Assembly: GCA_029961685.1 (NCBI GenBank)
Contig: JARWKL010000013.1
Span: 23,094,922 to 23,158,921, forward strand
Direction of reading: 5' to 3'
Origin: Aristolochia californica
Taxonomy: Eukaryota; Streptophyta; Magnoliopsida; Piperales; Aristolochiaceae
DNA: 64,000 bases
Shown here: one piece after another, positions 9,522 through 20,160 of the stretch
Layout: every line of letters begins with the position of its first letter
Position numbering within the stretch: the first letter of the stretch is position 1
Position numbers and translations under genes: made by a program
Notes under the pieces: model-generated
What the model saw: only the letters and a program-made list of their open reading frames with translations
What the model was told of the DNA's origin: nothing
Database searches by the model: none

Positions 9522-11739
9522 AAATATTCATATTTATTTTTCCACCCTCACTTGTTGTGATACATGGTAAATTTGGATTGCCCGGTGATCTCACCACTAT
9601 GTCTAGACACATTAATTATTTTTTTAAATGCTTAAATAAATTAAATTCTACAGCTTGTGCTCAATATATTTTACCGCCTTTCCAAAAGGAGAATAGAAGT
9701 TTAACATCCATGCCAAGACAGTGGAATTCATCTTTCAGTTTTAAGTGTTTTACTTTCATGCTCTTAATTCAATAACTATTGCAAAAAATAATCGGTGGAA
9801 ATTTGCTAAGCAACTGCATGGACTATATACTCTATCTTACTAAAGAGGATTTAGTTGCTTTTATTCTTACTTCCTCAAGACAAAAATTTCCAACTGCATG
9901 TAGCAATAGGAATTGTTGGCAAATATTTGCAGAGAACTTTCTCTAACACAATATAACAGAAACCATTACTAAAGGTGTCATTCAGGATGACATGGCAACA
10001 TTATTTCTTTTGTTTTCTATTGTACTGCATCAAGCACTATCAACAGTCTTCGGCTCCACTCAGCAGTCACATACCTAGACAAATCTCTTTATACAACAAA
10101 GATTGCAGAAGGAGATAACAGCATTGTGCCCAGAAATGTCTTGAAGATTAGATGCGATAATCTTGCCAATGTTCTCAGGTCCTTCACCCCCTCATATGCC
10201 AATATCAATCTAACAGATTGGATGATAAAGGAAAAAACAGATCTAATCATTTTGTATCCTATTCGGATCTGACATAAACCCGAGTAACTATACCATTTTA
10301 AAAATCAACTTTTGTACAAGGCTTTACACATCAAAACAAGATGTTACATTCATAATAAAAAAACTTGTGCAACAAAATTTTCAAACTAAATTGGATAATA
10401 AAATAAGAGAAAATTGAGATGATAAGACATGGTTGAGACACTTACTTGCACTATTACCGACGTTGTGGTATTTGGATGTATTGTCAAAAGGCAGATACTT
10501 TGCAATGTTCTTTTAAGAATGATCCCGTACTCCTTTTCTAAATTTCCTAAATAATAGAAGAAGTATTTACAGGATTAATAATTTAAAACAATTGATTGTA
10601 GAAAAGTTATGAACAAGCTGGAGGTGATCCACATAAACCATTTTACCCTTTTAGGAGATAGACAGAGATAGGTTTCCACTTTTCTATATTATCATGTTGC
10701 ATTGAAGCACTCCAAAAGACAAGAAAAGAAGCAAAGGTGAATATAAAAATTCACAAGACTTGCACAGATTGTTCACACAGAACTGGTTCATTTTTCATCA
10801 ATTTCTAGTTTTTTCTTCCTCTTTGTGAATGAAGTAATGCATTATTAGTAAATCATTGAGTTTCTCAATGTTCTCAATATTTAGATTACTGAATAAAAAA
10901 AGGTAACATCCTGCTTACATGTACAGATTGGTATCAGTCATCCTACTTTAAAAATGGAAGATGCTCTGAAAACATTTCTGGAACATTAAATAGTTCTCTT
11001 GGGTATTAGGTAGAATAGATTTATATCAACAAGCTACTGTCCTAAATGCCTAACAGTGGAATTTAAAAAGTCAGAAATAAAATAGATAGTTAAGGAAAAG
11101 AGAGAATGCATTCTCATGTCATGAAATTTGCATGAAAATTTTGAATATCCCCACGGATATAAAGGGGGCATAGTAAAAACTAAAAGTATACACCCAATAT
11201 GGATAGCAATAGTCAGAATAATGTATCATACAGTTTTATCTAAAGTCCTGATCATATTAAACAAAAACTAGATTCTAGTGAGTGTAACCCTGAGTTAGAT
11301 GCTGGTGATTGTGCTGTAGGGTTTGAAATGATTCTATTTAGCTTTTTTTCAACCAGATATTAGACATGATTAACTGGAGTGAGATTTTTCAGGCGATTGT
11401 CTAACAAGAAAATTTTCTTTGGAATTTATTCTAACAGCGCATAAAATTAATTCTAAACATGATTTCTCAATTAAAATGACCCTCCTGTATCATGGGCAGC
11501 CAAAGGATTTATGTAACAATACCTCTTAATCCTTCCTTCCCCTTTAAGGACTGATTCCATATCAAATATGATGTGTAGTTGTTTCTATTTACACTTTATT
11601 TCAAAGGAAGCTGAGGATGTAACCCTAGTTAAAGATTTCAAAGACTTAACCAGTTATAAAGGACATTTATAAAACGAGCACGACCATGAAAATTGAGCTC
11701 CAATCAATAGCAATAGCTCCTCCAAAGTTTGAGACTCAC
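9522..11739. other. Non-coding DNA, probably RRP46 intron 2
   Basis: AT-rich sequence without a recognisable gene or element. It follows the donor of RRP46 exon 2 on the minus strand. I looked for the next RRP46 exon (the family's KEYEMI...SICL..NPNTTT region) on the minus strand and did not find it here. Short open frames (9557-9775) match nothing I know. Confidence 0.5.
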
Positions 11740-11853
11740 CAATTTGTCCTGTATTAGGCTTCCAAATAACTTCAATAGAAGCCTTCTCTGGGTTCTCATT
11801 CTTTCTTGTTCCAGCTTTAGGTCCATAAACAGCTGCTAGCACAGTTGTGTCTC
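11740..11853 (-). CDS. RRP46: RRP46 exon 2
   Basis: It is 114 bp, encodes VLAAVYGPKAGTRKNENPEK and WKPNTGQIG, and keeps phase 1. The 5' splice site GTGAGT is a strong consensus. Confidence 0.85.
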
Positions 11854-14800
11854 CTAAACCCATAGAAGAAAATATATATAAAAATAAATAAAACATGAAA
11901 ATAACAAGGTTATTAACCACCAAGATTTATCACAGAAAAGATCGTTCATGATGGACACAAGTAATTCATCCATCCATAGATGCCTACATCAAATGAAATT
12001 TTCCAGACAGTAACATTTGACACCAAAAAGATCTAAATTTACCAATTAGGTATTTTCTTCAAAATATTCTCAAGCTCTCCTTAGATTAATTGCAAAAAAT
12101 AGGGAGTGTAGATAAACTGTAAACAAGCTTAGCTAAGCCAATGCAAGATGCCTTTAGTGTGCTCAAGTTTGAGCTTTATTAGTAAAGCCACAAACTACAA
12201 AAAAATTAAGAGACGAGGTGGGAATAAGAGCAGCCGTGCCATTACTGTATCACCCTTGTCCAGAGCAGTATTTGAAGAATTAGTTTCTCAATTAACACCC
12301 CACAAAGACTGGCTTTGGCATCGGAAGTAATCATATTGTGTTCCTTCCAAATCCACCACGAGATGGCAGCGACGAAGAGATACCAAAGGTTGCAGCCAAT
12401 CTTCCCGATCTAGAAAGCTGCAAGGTGCTCATGAAGACAAAGAAGACAGAAGGCAACATTTGCATTCCATCTAATTAAGAAACACAACCCAAATATTGAA
12501 AGTGAAAAGGCACTGGCTTAGAATACGATCAACAATTCCATCTCCACCATCATGTAGCATGGTGGTTTTCTTCAATTTTCCTACCTCTAATGAGTTGATC
12601 AATAAAAGAGGATTCTACCTTTTGCAGCCCATCAGATGAAGTCTGTGACTTACTAAGTGTTAAGATAGATTCTATGATTATTAGTTGAGAAACAGCCTCT
12701 TAAATTTGGCTAGTTATTTTGGGATGGACATGAACCTAACTTTAACATGATATCAAAGCAGAACGTCTACCTTGTTGGGCCCAGTTTTTACCCCATTTAG
12801 TTTGTACTCTATTTGTGTTGTCCACATCTCAGACCTATTATCCATTTGTGCAAGTCTAGAGGTGAAGGGGAGAGTTAGTGTGAATAGCTTCACTTATATT
12901 AGATATACCCAATGGTTACTAGTTGAAAAAAGGTCTCTAAACTTCAGCTAGTCATTTCAGGATGAATTTGAAGCCAACTTTAACAGTCTGCAACTTCCCT
13001 AATGTAGTTGCTCTCAAGAAGGGAAAGAAGCACAATAGCATCCAAGGTTTTAGCATCGAAATGGCCTCTTCCATGATTAAGGTCTCAAGCCTTATGGCAT
13101 TCTTCGCAGGTGGAAATTTTGGACCCTAAAAAGGGGGTGCCAGCCTAGCAAAAGCTCTCTCAATTTTAATCAGTTCGAGAAGAAAGTTCCTTGCACCACT
13201 ACTAGCATGAAATCTTGAGTGTTTCACACATGATTTAAAGTATCTTCTTGTTTTATTTTTTACATTTTGATTGATACTTGTGTTTCATTCCGAAAGACTT
13301 ACACAACAAAAGCTTTTTTCAAAAATGATCCAAACTATACAATTCAATCGAGCAAAATTTGGGACTTAGTTAATGATATAACTAAAATAGACAGAATTAA
13401 ACTTATACACAACCAGCATAGGCCACAATACCATACTCAGTCAGAAGGTTCAAGGACTAAGCCGATCACGAGTGATGGGCACCATGGTGGACCCGATCTA
13501 GAAGATCCCTTACTAGTTCCAGATGGGCTGATCACAAGGTCCAGAGCCGAGAAGATGTGTAGACTCTTTATTTTTTTTAAGTATTGGCATGTGGGCCTAT
13601 TTTTCTGTATAGGCTGCAGGTGTTGGGCCTATGTAGCTCTTTGGGCAGCCTCTATGTCATTGTTTTTATCTGTTTGGGCTTGAACTTGTTTTGGCCCGTG
13701 GCCCGTTTCTAGCTTCTAGTGGGCTTTAGGCAGGTTAGGGTTTTCCTTTTTGAAAAGGGGGGGTGGATATCACAATTGAAGGCAGACTTATTAGAGATTT
13801 CGGTCTTGAGATTTCTCTTGTGGCGTCTCACCTTTAATCCCTGATTTTCGTGGCTGTCCTGGGTCTCATTCCTGTTAATTTGTGGGTTCGAAGGGATTTC
13901 ATCCCGAGGGTTCACATCATCTGGTATCAGAGCTTAGGTCCCGAATCAAGTTTATTTTCTTTCGTTTTTCATTTCTATTTTCGTTTCTGTTTCGTTCTCA
14001 TTTCCGTTTCGTTTTTCAATTTCTGTTTTTGTTTTTCGTTTTCCGATTTCTGTTTTCGTTTCTGTTTCGTTTTTCGTTTTTTTATTTCTATTTACATTTC
14101 TGTTTCGTTTTGTTTTGTTTTTTGTTTCGTTTTTCGTTTTTTTTTTTTTTCGTGTTCAGTTTTTGTTTTTTATTAGATTTTTTCATTTCTGGTTTGATTT
14201 TCGATTCTGAAATCAGTAATCAGAAATCAAGCTTTCCGTTCTGCATCGATTCTGTTTGCAGTTTACTGTCTGAGAATGTCTCTTCAAAGCGACTCGGCTC
14301 CTAAGGATGAAGCGGATAACTATCCTTTGTGTCGCAAGCGATGCAACAACAGTTCGAACGTTTGAACTTGGTGTTGGAGGAGATGAGGGGTAGAATGGAT
14401 CAGCAACTCGACAGACTCTCAGGATTGTGTTTGGTGGGAATGAACCAGGCAAAGTGACTTCGAGCTTAAACCTGAAGTCGGGTGCGTCTGTTAATATTAT
14501 GAGGAAAAAGCTTCCGGATGAGATGAGGAAGTTAAAAATAGATGGCCAAGTTAATTAATCAATTGGGTCAATCATGGGTCTGAAGCTGACCAACATTGGG
14601 GTCCGTCAAAGTGTACAGAATTTGAGGAGTTTTGAGTTTGGGCACTTTGGAGCTGATGCAACTTTTGTTTTAAGAGCAAATCAATCAAGTGGGGCGTGGT
14701 CAAGTTCAAACTCAATGTCCAGTGAGAAGTTGGGAACGCTCTCTGATGAGACGGAAAATTACAATGCTGGAGCTAGAGTTAATCAGTCAAGGATGCGACC

Positions 14801-15574
14801 AGATTCAAAAAGTGGTGGTGTCAGCACATGCAGCTCCACTTGTAATGCTATAGGAAATTCTCGCTCTAATTAAGGTCTTGTGTTTACAGCTAGTCACTCA
14901 ACTAGAATATTAAAGACTGATTTTAAAAATAGCAGGACAGTTGAGGGGCTTCAAAAGCATGAAGTTCCGGAACTCTAGTTTCAATCCAGAGGTTGTGTTT
15001 CCTGCTAGTCAATCAAGTCATGTAGTTGATACAGCAGATGCCATGCCTAATGAGAGTGTTGGGGGAACATTCCAGAATGACATGCAGAAGTTGAATTCCA
15101 GGATTGGAGCAAATGAGTCTGGTATAGAACCAAACTTTGCTGCAGGCTGCAGTGGGTTTGCTAAAAGATATCCTAATCTGGGGAGTTCTAAGCTTGGAAA
15201 ATCAGGAGGTGACAAAGGTTTCAACTTTGGAGCCAATCATTCGAGTGGTTTGACCTCTAGTGCCAACATGAATATTGTGTTTCAGGAGAATGGGGGGCAA
15301 AATAACCAATCAGGTTGTGACAATGCTCTCCCAAGCCAAATGAAGAAGCTAAATATAGAGAATGAAACAAAGTTTGTGAATAAGAAAGACAAGTCTTGCA
15401 CTTCTGTGTTTGGACCAAGGGAGTCATCGTATTCTACAACAAAATTAAATTCTGCGGGGGTTTTGGAGACATCGACTGGGCCCAGCATGAAAAAGACACT
15501 TCAAGATGAGCTGAAGAAGTTTAACATAGGGAGTAAAAATGCATTTCAGGGCAAGAATGAAGCAGGGTTTACCT

Positions 15575-15608
<34 letters not shown>

Positions 15609-18382
15609 AACTGCAGGGTTTACTTTTACCACTGATAGGAGGGAGAAAATAACTCCCAATTTTGGAACAGGACAGTCTTCCCAAAATTGTCCAGCACAAG
15701 TGGATTCCAGTGATTGTAGAGACATTTGTACTAGTTGTAGTTCTGAAAGGTCATTATCTCCTAGCAACAACTTTGAAGAGTATCCTACAAAATACATTGA
15801 GATGACATTAAGCAGAAGACCTCCCAGCAGAGAAAGAAATTCTGCAGTTGCTTCTTTGCCAATACCTAGACATGATGGTGCAGTTACTCATGACATGTTT
15901 CTACCATGCTCAGAAGGAAGAGAAGCTTTAGGAGTTTTTCACAAAAATGCAAGAATTTAGAAGGAAACCAAATGACATATCATGCACAGGCGTGCTCTCT
16001 GCTTGTAGTCACATGGGTTTGGTCGATGACGGGCAGAGACTCTTTACTACTCTGACAAGAGATTTTTGCATTGAACCATGGGCTGAACACTATGGTTGTA
16101 TTGTAGTGGCTGGATGTGTGCCTCAAAGACGTAGAGACTTGCAGGATCGTGAAGTCTCGAACTCTAGGCTTGAGACAAGTGCTAGCCACCGTAAATCCAT
16201 TGATAGGGGTGGATCTTCGATGCATATGCATGACAGAAATGCGGCAATGTACTATAAGGTGTTGTTAGACAATATTGAAGGATTTGCACCACTCCTGTAT
16301 ACACCTACTGTTGGGCTTGTTTGCCAAAACTACAGTGGCTTATTCAGGAGGCCGAGGGGGATGTATTTCAGTGCTGCAGATCGTGGGGAAATGATGTCAA
16401 TGGTTTGCAACTGGCCAACTGAACAGGTTGATATGATTGTAGTCACAGATGGCAGTAGAATTTTCGGCCTGGGGGATTTAGGTGTTCAAGATATCGGCAT
16501 TGCAATCGAGAAGCTGGATCTATATGTTGCTGCAGCTGGCATGAATCCTCAGACGGTGCTCCCGGCGCTGGTCGATGTTGGAACTAATAATCAAAAATTT
16601 TTGAAGGACACACTATACCTTGGGTTACAAGAGAAGCGGCTTGATGGTGAGGAGTATTTATCAGTTGTTGATGAATTCATGGAGGCAGTTTTTACACGTT
16701 GACCAAATGGTACTGCTGGTGTCGCTATGGCTGGTCTTTTAGGAGCCGTGAGAGCACAAGGAAGGCCAATGATTGATTTTTCAACACAAAAGATTGTTGT
16801 TGCTGCTTCTGGAAGTGCAGGTGACGATTCGAGGTCGAATCCTCTTGAGGAGAGGGGGAATGATGGGCACCATGGTGGGCCCGGTCTTGAAGATCCCTTA
16901 CTAGTTCCAGATGGGCCGATCACAAGGTCCAGAGCCGAGAAGATGTGTAGACTCTTTTTTTTTTTTATGTATAGACATGTGGACCTATTTTTCTGTATGT
17001 ACTAGGCTGCAGGTGTTGGGCCTATGTAGCTCTTTGGGCAGCCTGTATGTCATTGTTTTTATTTCTGTTTGGCTTGAACTTGTGCCCATGGCCCGTTTCT
17101 AGCTTCTGGTGGGCCTTAGGCGGGTTAGGGTTTTCCTTTTTGAAGGAGGGAGGGGGACTAGCTACTCGGGCAGCATGTAAGAAAATTCGAAATAGCTGTT
17201 GTGGCTGAGGCAGAACCTCTCTTGGAGACGAAGAGCCTTCTTCCTCTCGTTTATCACGATTGAAAGCAGACTTATCAAAGATTTCGGTCTTGAGATCTCT
17301 TGTGGCGTCTCGCCTTTAGTCCCTGATTTTCGTGGCTGTCCTGGGTCTCATTCCTGTTGATTTGTGGGTTCGAAGGGATGTCATCCCAAGGGTTGACATC
17401 AACGAGGCTCATGCTGGGCTAAAACTGGCTCTAAACAGAAGTTATATGTGGCCCATCATGACCAATTGAGTGCATATAAAAAAATATGTCATTCCCTGCC
17501 AACAAAATAGACTCTTGTGGCTTCAGGAAATTGTTGCTGACCCAGTCTTTTCCAAATTTCAACAATTTTGAAGAGGTCCCTAGTAATATAATGAGGGAGA
17601 ACTGGCAAAAGATTGCTTCATATAGCCAGTTCTATCCTAAATCTTTGATGGCCTGCCGCGCCCACCCTCCCCCTCCCCCTCCTTCAAAAGAGTTTTTTAG
17701 AGCTCGACTTTGATGAAAGGCCCTCTGGTTTTTGTGGTGCAGCACACAATTACATGTGGCACACTCTTATCACTTACTATGGGGCTCTAGGGAACACTGA
17801 CTCTAATATTGAAGCATCTTTGGCTTATAGTTTCACTGTATGCAAAAGACACTTATTTGGCCCTGGTCACTAGTGAGCTTGACTTAAAAATAGTCAAACC
17901 ATGGGCTAAAGGGGATGATGTCTACAATTGGAGATGTAAATAGCTCCCTTCAATTTGGTGGCATCCTCATTTGCTTCAGAGATCATGGACTCATTTTCTG
18001 AGTTCAGTGAACTCCATTGCAGATTAACTAGTGAGAATGGTAACCACTCAGCTGGCTTTATACCTCAGGGCCTATTTGGCTGCTTACTTGGTTTTTCTCT
18101 CTTTCATAAATTTCCACACTCTTAAAAAAGAAGAAGAAGAAGAGAAAAAATAGTAGAAAGAGAAAATGAGGCTTTTTTGTTTCAAGAGAAAATGAGGCAT
18201 TATGACATAGATTGGGACTTCTACTAAAAAAGAAGCGCATAAGAGAGAAACAGAGAGAGAAAGAGAATTGTACCTTGGGACCAGCGAGCAGAGCCATGAG
18301 CCCGGTGAAGCAGATTAGAGGAGCAAGCAAGAGGTCTAAGTTGATTTGGAGAACGCCCGTCAACTCTCTCCACATCCATCAT
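11740..18382 (-). CDS. RRP46: Exosome complex component RRP46 homolog (5' two exons)
   Basis: RRP46 is an RNase PH-fold subunit of the RNA exosome ring, which processes and degrades RNA in nucleus and cytosol; eukaryotic RRP46 is generally structural. Exon 1 (18274-18382) encodes MMDVERVDGRSPNQLRPLAC, then HRAHGSARWSQ. Exon 2 (11740-11853) continues GDTTVLAAVYGPKAGTRKNE and IEVIWKPNTGQIG. Together they give the first 74 residues of a ~240-residue family. Donor after exon 1 is CAAG|GTACAA, acceptor before exon 2 is TTTAG|GAGAC, donor after exon 2 is ATTG|GTGAGT, and the frame is continuous through the junction. The first ATG at 18382 is three bases upstream of a second, so the start could be either. 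Intron 1 is 6,420 bp and holds a 3.9 kb retroelement. Later exons are not in view and probably lie left of the window. The coding parts seen are undamaged, so the gene may be functional. Confidence 0.85.
11854..12189. other. RRP46 intron 1, right part of exon 2
   Basis: AT-rich intron sequence next to the acceptor; nothing else recognised. Confidence 0.5.
12190..12570 (-). mobile_element. LINE (L1-type) 3' remnant
   Basis: On the minus strand frames read like the end of plant LINE polyproteins. 'CLFTFNIW' resembles the zinc-binding-domain-like C.F...VW block, and 'AISWWIWKEHNMITSDAKAS' resembles the (A)I.W.IW.ERN.R.F motif found after the reverse transcriptase. It is truncated and broken by stops. 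It lies inside RRP46 intron 1. A related host gene fragment is possible but less likely. Confidence 0.4.
12660..12990. repeat. Direct repeat of ~70 bp in RRP46 intron 1
   Basis: Two diverged copies, 12680-12750 and 12916-12986, share the pattern 'tagttgaga...ctctaaa.tt.gctagt.attt.gggatg...aactttaaca'. The segment between includes 'gatatcaaagcag', reminiscent of a degenerate primer site, so it may be the debris of a small LTR element. Confidence 0.4.
13473..13919 (+). repeat. 5' LTR of the gene-capturing element (447 bp)
   Basis: It starts TGATGGGCACC and ends CACATCA. It is nearly identical to the 3' LTR except for a ~94-bp block missing near 13757. Confidence 0.85.
13922..13935 (+). other. 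Primer binding site
   Basis: TGGTATCAGAGC starts two bases after the LTR end, the tRNA-Met type site. Confidence 0.85.
13950..14185 (+). repeat. Pyrimidine-rich degenerate minisatellite in the element leader
   Basis: About 230 bp of imperfect repeats of 'tttcgtttctgtttcg'-like units, rich in T with few purines. Long open frames here (Phe/Ser/Arg-rich) are a by-product of this composition. Confidence 0.75.
14275..14460 (+). pseudogene. gag N-terminal remnant
   Basis: Starts MSLQSDSAPKDEAD at 14275, then shifts frame. It includes a coiled stretch QQQFERLNLVLEEMRGRMD followed by QLDRLSG, like the N-terminal coiled coil of Ty3 gag. Similarity stops abruptly at ~14457, where captured sequence begins. 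Confidence 0.5.
14462..15946 (+). pseudogene. Captured fragment of a repeat-rich FG-type protein (DnaJ/TPR-like?)
   Basis: About 480 codons with three stops or frame breaks. It contains a repeated motif L-P-x-x-M-(R/K)-K-L-(K/N)-I: LPDEMRKLKI near 14509, LPSQMKKLNI near 15328 and LQDELKKFNI near 15502. Spaced FG-type units such as FEFGHFGADATF and FNFGANHSSG also occur. This layout resembles the N-terminal low-complexity region of the plant DnaJ proteins with tetratricopeptide repeats, but no TPR or J domain is present, so the family assignment is tentative. The last part (SRRPPSRERNSAV) runs into the next captured segment near 15930. A poly-T insertion interrupts it at 15573-15612. Confidence 0.4.
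15562..15623 (+). repeat. Poly-T tract bounded by 11-bp direct repeats
   Basis: A run of 29 T (15577-15605) plus ATGAACT is flanked by GCAGGGTTTAC at 15562-15572 and 15613-15623. Removing one repeat and the tract restores the protein frame. It can also be read as a short GT-AG intron (GTTTACC...CTGCAG). Confidence 0.7.
15930..16135 (+). pseudogene. Captured pentatricopeptide repeat (PPR) protein fragment
   Basis: Reads KMQEFRRKPNDISCTGVLSACSHMG, LVDDGQRLF, then IEPWAEHYGCIV. This is the typical PLS-type PPR sequence (KPNDVTF.GVLSACSH.GLV.EG...F, then YGI.P..EHY.CMVDLLGRAG). PPR proteins bind organellar RNA. About 60 residues, or one and a half repeats, are present; the frame then passes directly into unrelated residues and the malic enzyme piece, giving one 251-codon chimeric frame (15947-16702). 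Confidence 0.75.
16222..16845 (+). pseudogene. Captured mitochondrial NAD-malic enzyme fragment
   Basis: NAD-malic enzyme decarboxylates malate to pyruvate in plant mitochondria. The fragment covers about 200 residues from the N-terminal third: YYKVLLDNIEGFAPLLYTPTVG, GLFRRPRGMYFSAADRGEMM, EQVDMIVVTDGSRIFGLGDLG and VDVGTNNQKF. After FMEAVFTR a stop replaces the expected Trp, and about 30 codons of the family are missing before GTAGVAMAGLLGAVRAQGRP. The block deletion is consistent with a skipped exon in the copied transcript. The fragment ends at the start of the Rossmann motif (VVAASGSAG), so no NAD-binding domain is present. Confidence 0.85.
16847..16860 (+). other. Polypurine tract
   Basis: GAGGAGAGGGGGAA directly before the 3' LTR TGATGGGC. 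Confidence 0.7.
16861..17401 (+). repeat. 3' LTR of the gene-capturing element (541 bp)
   Basis: Starts TGATGGGCACC and ends GACATCA. Contains a ~94-bp segment (about 17155-17258) absent from the 5' LTR. Confidence 0.85.
17407..18273. other. RRP46 intron 1, part near exon 1
   Basis: No gene recognised. Includes a purine-rich tract 18125-18270 (GAAGAAGAA and GAGAGAAA runs) just inside the donor; on the minus strand this is a long pyrimidine tract within the start of the intron. Confidence 0.5.
18274..18382 (-). CDS. RRP46: RRP46 exon 1
   Basis: It encodes the start of the RNase PH fold (DGRSPNQLRPLAC), typical of RRP46 and related ring subunits. The frame leaves the exon in phase 1 (CAA G|gt). 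Confidence 0.85.
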
Positions 18383-20160
18383 GACATTTACACCTAAATT
18401 CAGTTCTTGAAACATCAGTTCTACCCATATGCAACAAAAACAATTAAGTGATTTTAAATTCTAAAGGTGATTTGAACATCTTTGTGACTCAAAAAATTCA
18501 CCAAATTTGCAGTTGTAAAAACATGTGGTAAACCAATTAAAAACAGGAAATAAAACACATGCAAACCCAAGTAATACTTAATATAGATATCTATGAAGTT
18601 TAAGGTTCAAGAAAATGAGTTACTTTTACTCGAGGATCACTTAAGTGCAGTAGTTACTAATACTACTACAAGTGCATAAATCGTATGTGGAAGTGGCAAT
18701 CGTTTTACTCCTTTGGCTCTGAAGTGCCCCTACATGGAAATGGGAGTGCTATCAAAGACTGCACCTACTCTCAACTTCCAAATGGGTTAAACAAAATGCT
18801 GTAAAAAATTAAACGTTTAAATGCTTGTTCACTGTTGTCGTTCACTGTTGTCATTCGCTGTTGCCAACAAAACTTGGAACTCCGTCTATGACAATGTTGC
18901 AATTAGCAATTTAAAATTCAGTTCCATTAACTTAAAAAAAAAAAAAAAAGGATAGAATTAAAAAGTGGAAAAAACAGATGATATCAAACTAAAAGAGAAT
19001 CTTCTCTCCACTTCATAGATGGTCCCAGTAGTGGCTTCAACCGAAAATAAAAAAGCATGAAAAGGAATATAGGACGAGCTTTCAAGGTGCAAAACAACCC
19101 AATAGTCCACAAATAAAACATAAAAAAATAACACGATATACTCATTAACGGCTAAATGATGTTAACGATTAATCACATGATTAGTGGATAGAAAGAGAGA
19201 AGGACAACTGACTAATAATTTATAAGATGCTTAATCATAGAATAAAGATGAGGATGAGATCATAGTGAAAAAACGAATACCGGAAGCAGAGGGAGGGAAG
19301 GTGAGATACGTATAAGCCGATGACCGATCGTCCGGTGAGAGTCTCCTCGGCAACTGCGAGATAGGAGAACGGGATGTAAAAACGCACGAGTATCAGTGGT
19401 GGGGAAGAGAGCGAAGAATATTTCTACAGTTCAGTTCGTCGATGAAGGCTAGGGCCGCAAGCGGAAGGAGGCTGACAAAGTTCCTTTCCCCTCTTTTCAT
19501 TCTACTTTCTTTTCTCTCTACGTTTCTCACGAACCAAACGTGGGAAACATGTTTCCCTCCAGGTTTTTCATTTCCTTCTTCGTATTCTGCGCCACCAAAT
19601 TTCTTCTTCTTCGCTGGCTGCACATTAGGGACCTCTTAGTAAGTGGCGGAACCCTATGATCCACATGTGATCAATTTTAGGTCGAGTTTGAAAATTTTGA
19701 CCTACCTACTATTCAGATCAGATTGGGTACAGTTTTAATTAACATATCTTATTCATTCACAAATCTTGTGGACTGGTTCAAGTAACTTTGAAATCCACAT
19801 ATGAAGTCTGTGAAGAGCAATCGTGATAAAAAAAAAGAAAAAAAGGAGAATAGAAATTCAAAAATGAGACCCTTGCAAAGGACTTCACCCCTTTCTAGAG
19901 AAACTTAAAATTGACATAATGCCATGTCCAAAGTTAGAAGTTGTAGGTCTTCAAAATGTTTCAAAATTAGGATTTGGTGCAAAAAGGGGAAGCCTTAATT
20001 TGTAAACCAATCAAAAGGTCGATAAACTAATTGGTAGTTATTGTTAGTCTTTTTATGGATCTAGGTGCCTATACATAATAGTTATTGACAATAAACAAAT
20101 GGAATTCTTACACGTAAACAAATTAGAAGAACACATACATACAAAACAATAGAATAAGAA
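18383..20160. promoter_or_regulatory. Upstream region of RRP46 (leader and promoter, unresolved)
   Basis: No further gene was found. A local GC-rich island (19265-19640) and several short frames on both strands make it the best candidate for the transcription start of RRP46, possibly with an intron in the leader: minus strand CTTCCG|GTATTC near 19282 could be a donor. No clear TATA box. A poly-A tract lies at 18933-18950. Confidence 0.3.

Larger units (their letters stand above)
13468..17406 (+). mobile_element. LTR element with three captured host gene fragments
   Basis: A 3.9 kb plus-strand LTR element with LTRs at 13473-13919 and 16861-17401 and a perfect 5-bp target duplication ACGAG (13468-13472 and 17402-17406). 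A tRNA-Met primer site follows the 5' LTR and a purine tract GAGGAGAGGGGGAA precedes the 3' LTR. The interior (2.9 kb) keeps only a short gag start. It lacks all pol domains. In their place lie, in one direction, a repeat-rich FG-type protein fragment, a pentatricopeptide fragment and a mitochondrial NAD-malic enzyme fragment. All three lack the introns expected of genomic copies. The element sits in RRP46 intron 1, opposite to the gene. Confidence 0.85.

Noticed and set aside
10020..10200. Minus-strand open stretch reading PENIGKIIASNLQDISGHN
   Set aside because: Considered as RRP46 exon 3, but it does not match the family and has no convincing splice acceptor; no function assigned.
13882..14304. 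Open frames of 108-140 codons rich in Phe, Ser and Arg
   Set aside because: They lie over the pyrimidine-rich minisatellite in the element leader; composition alone explains them.
19393..19640. Short frames on both strands in the GC-rich upstream part of RRP46
   Set aside because: No domain, no homologue recognised; more likely leader or promoter sequence.
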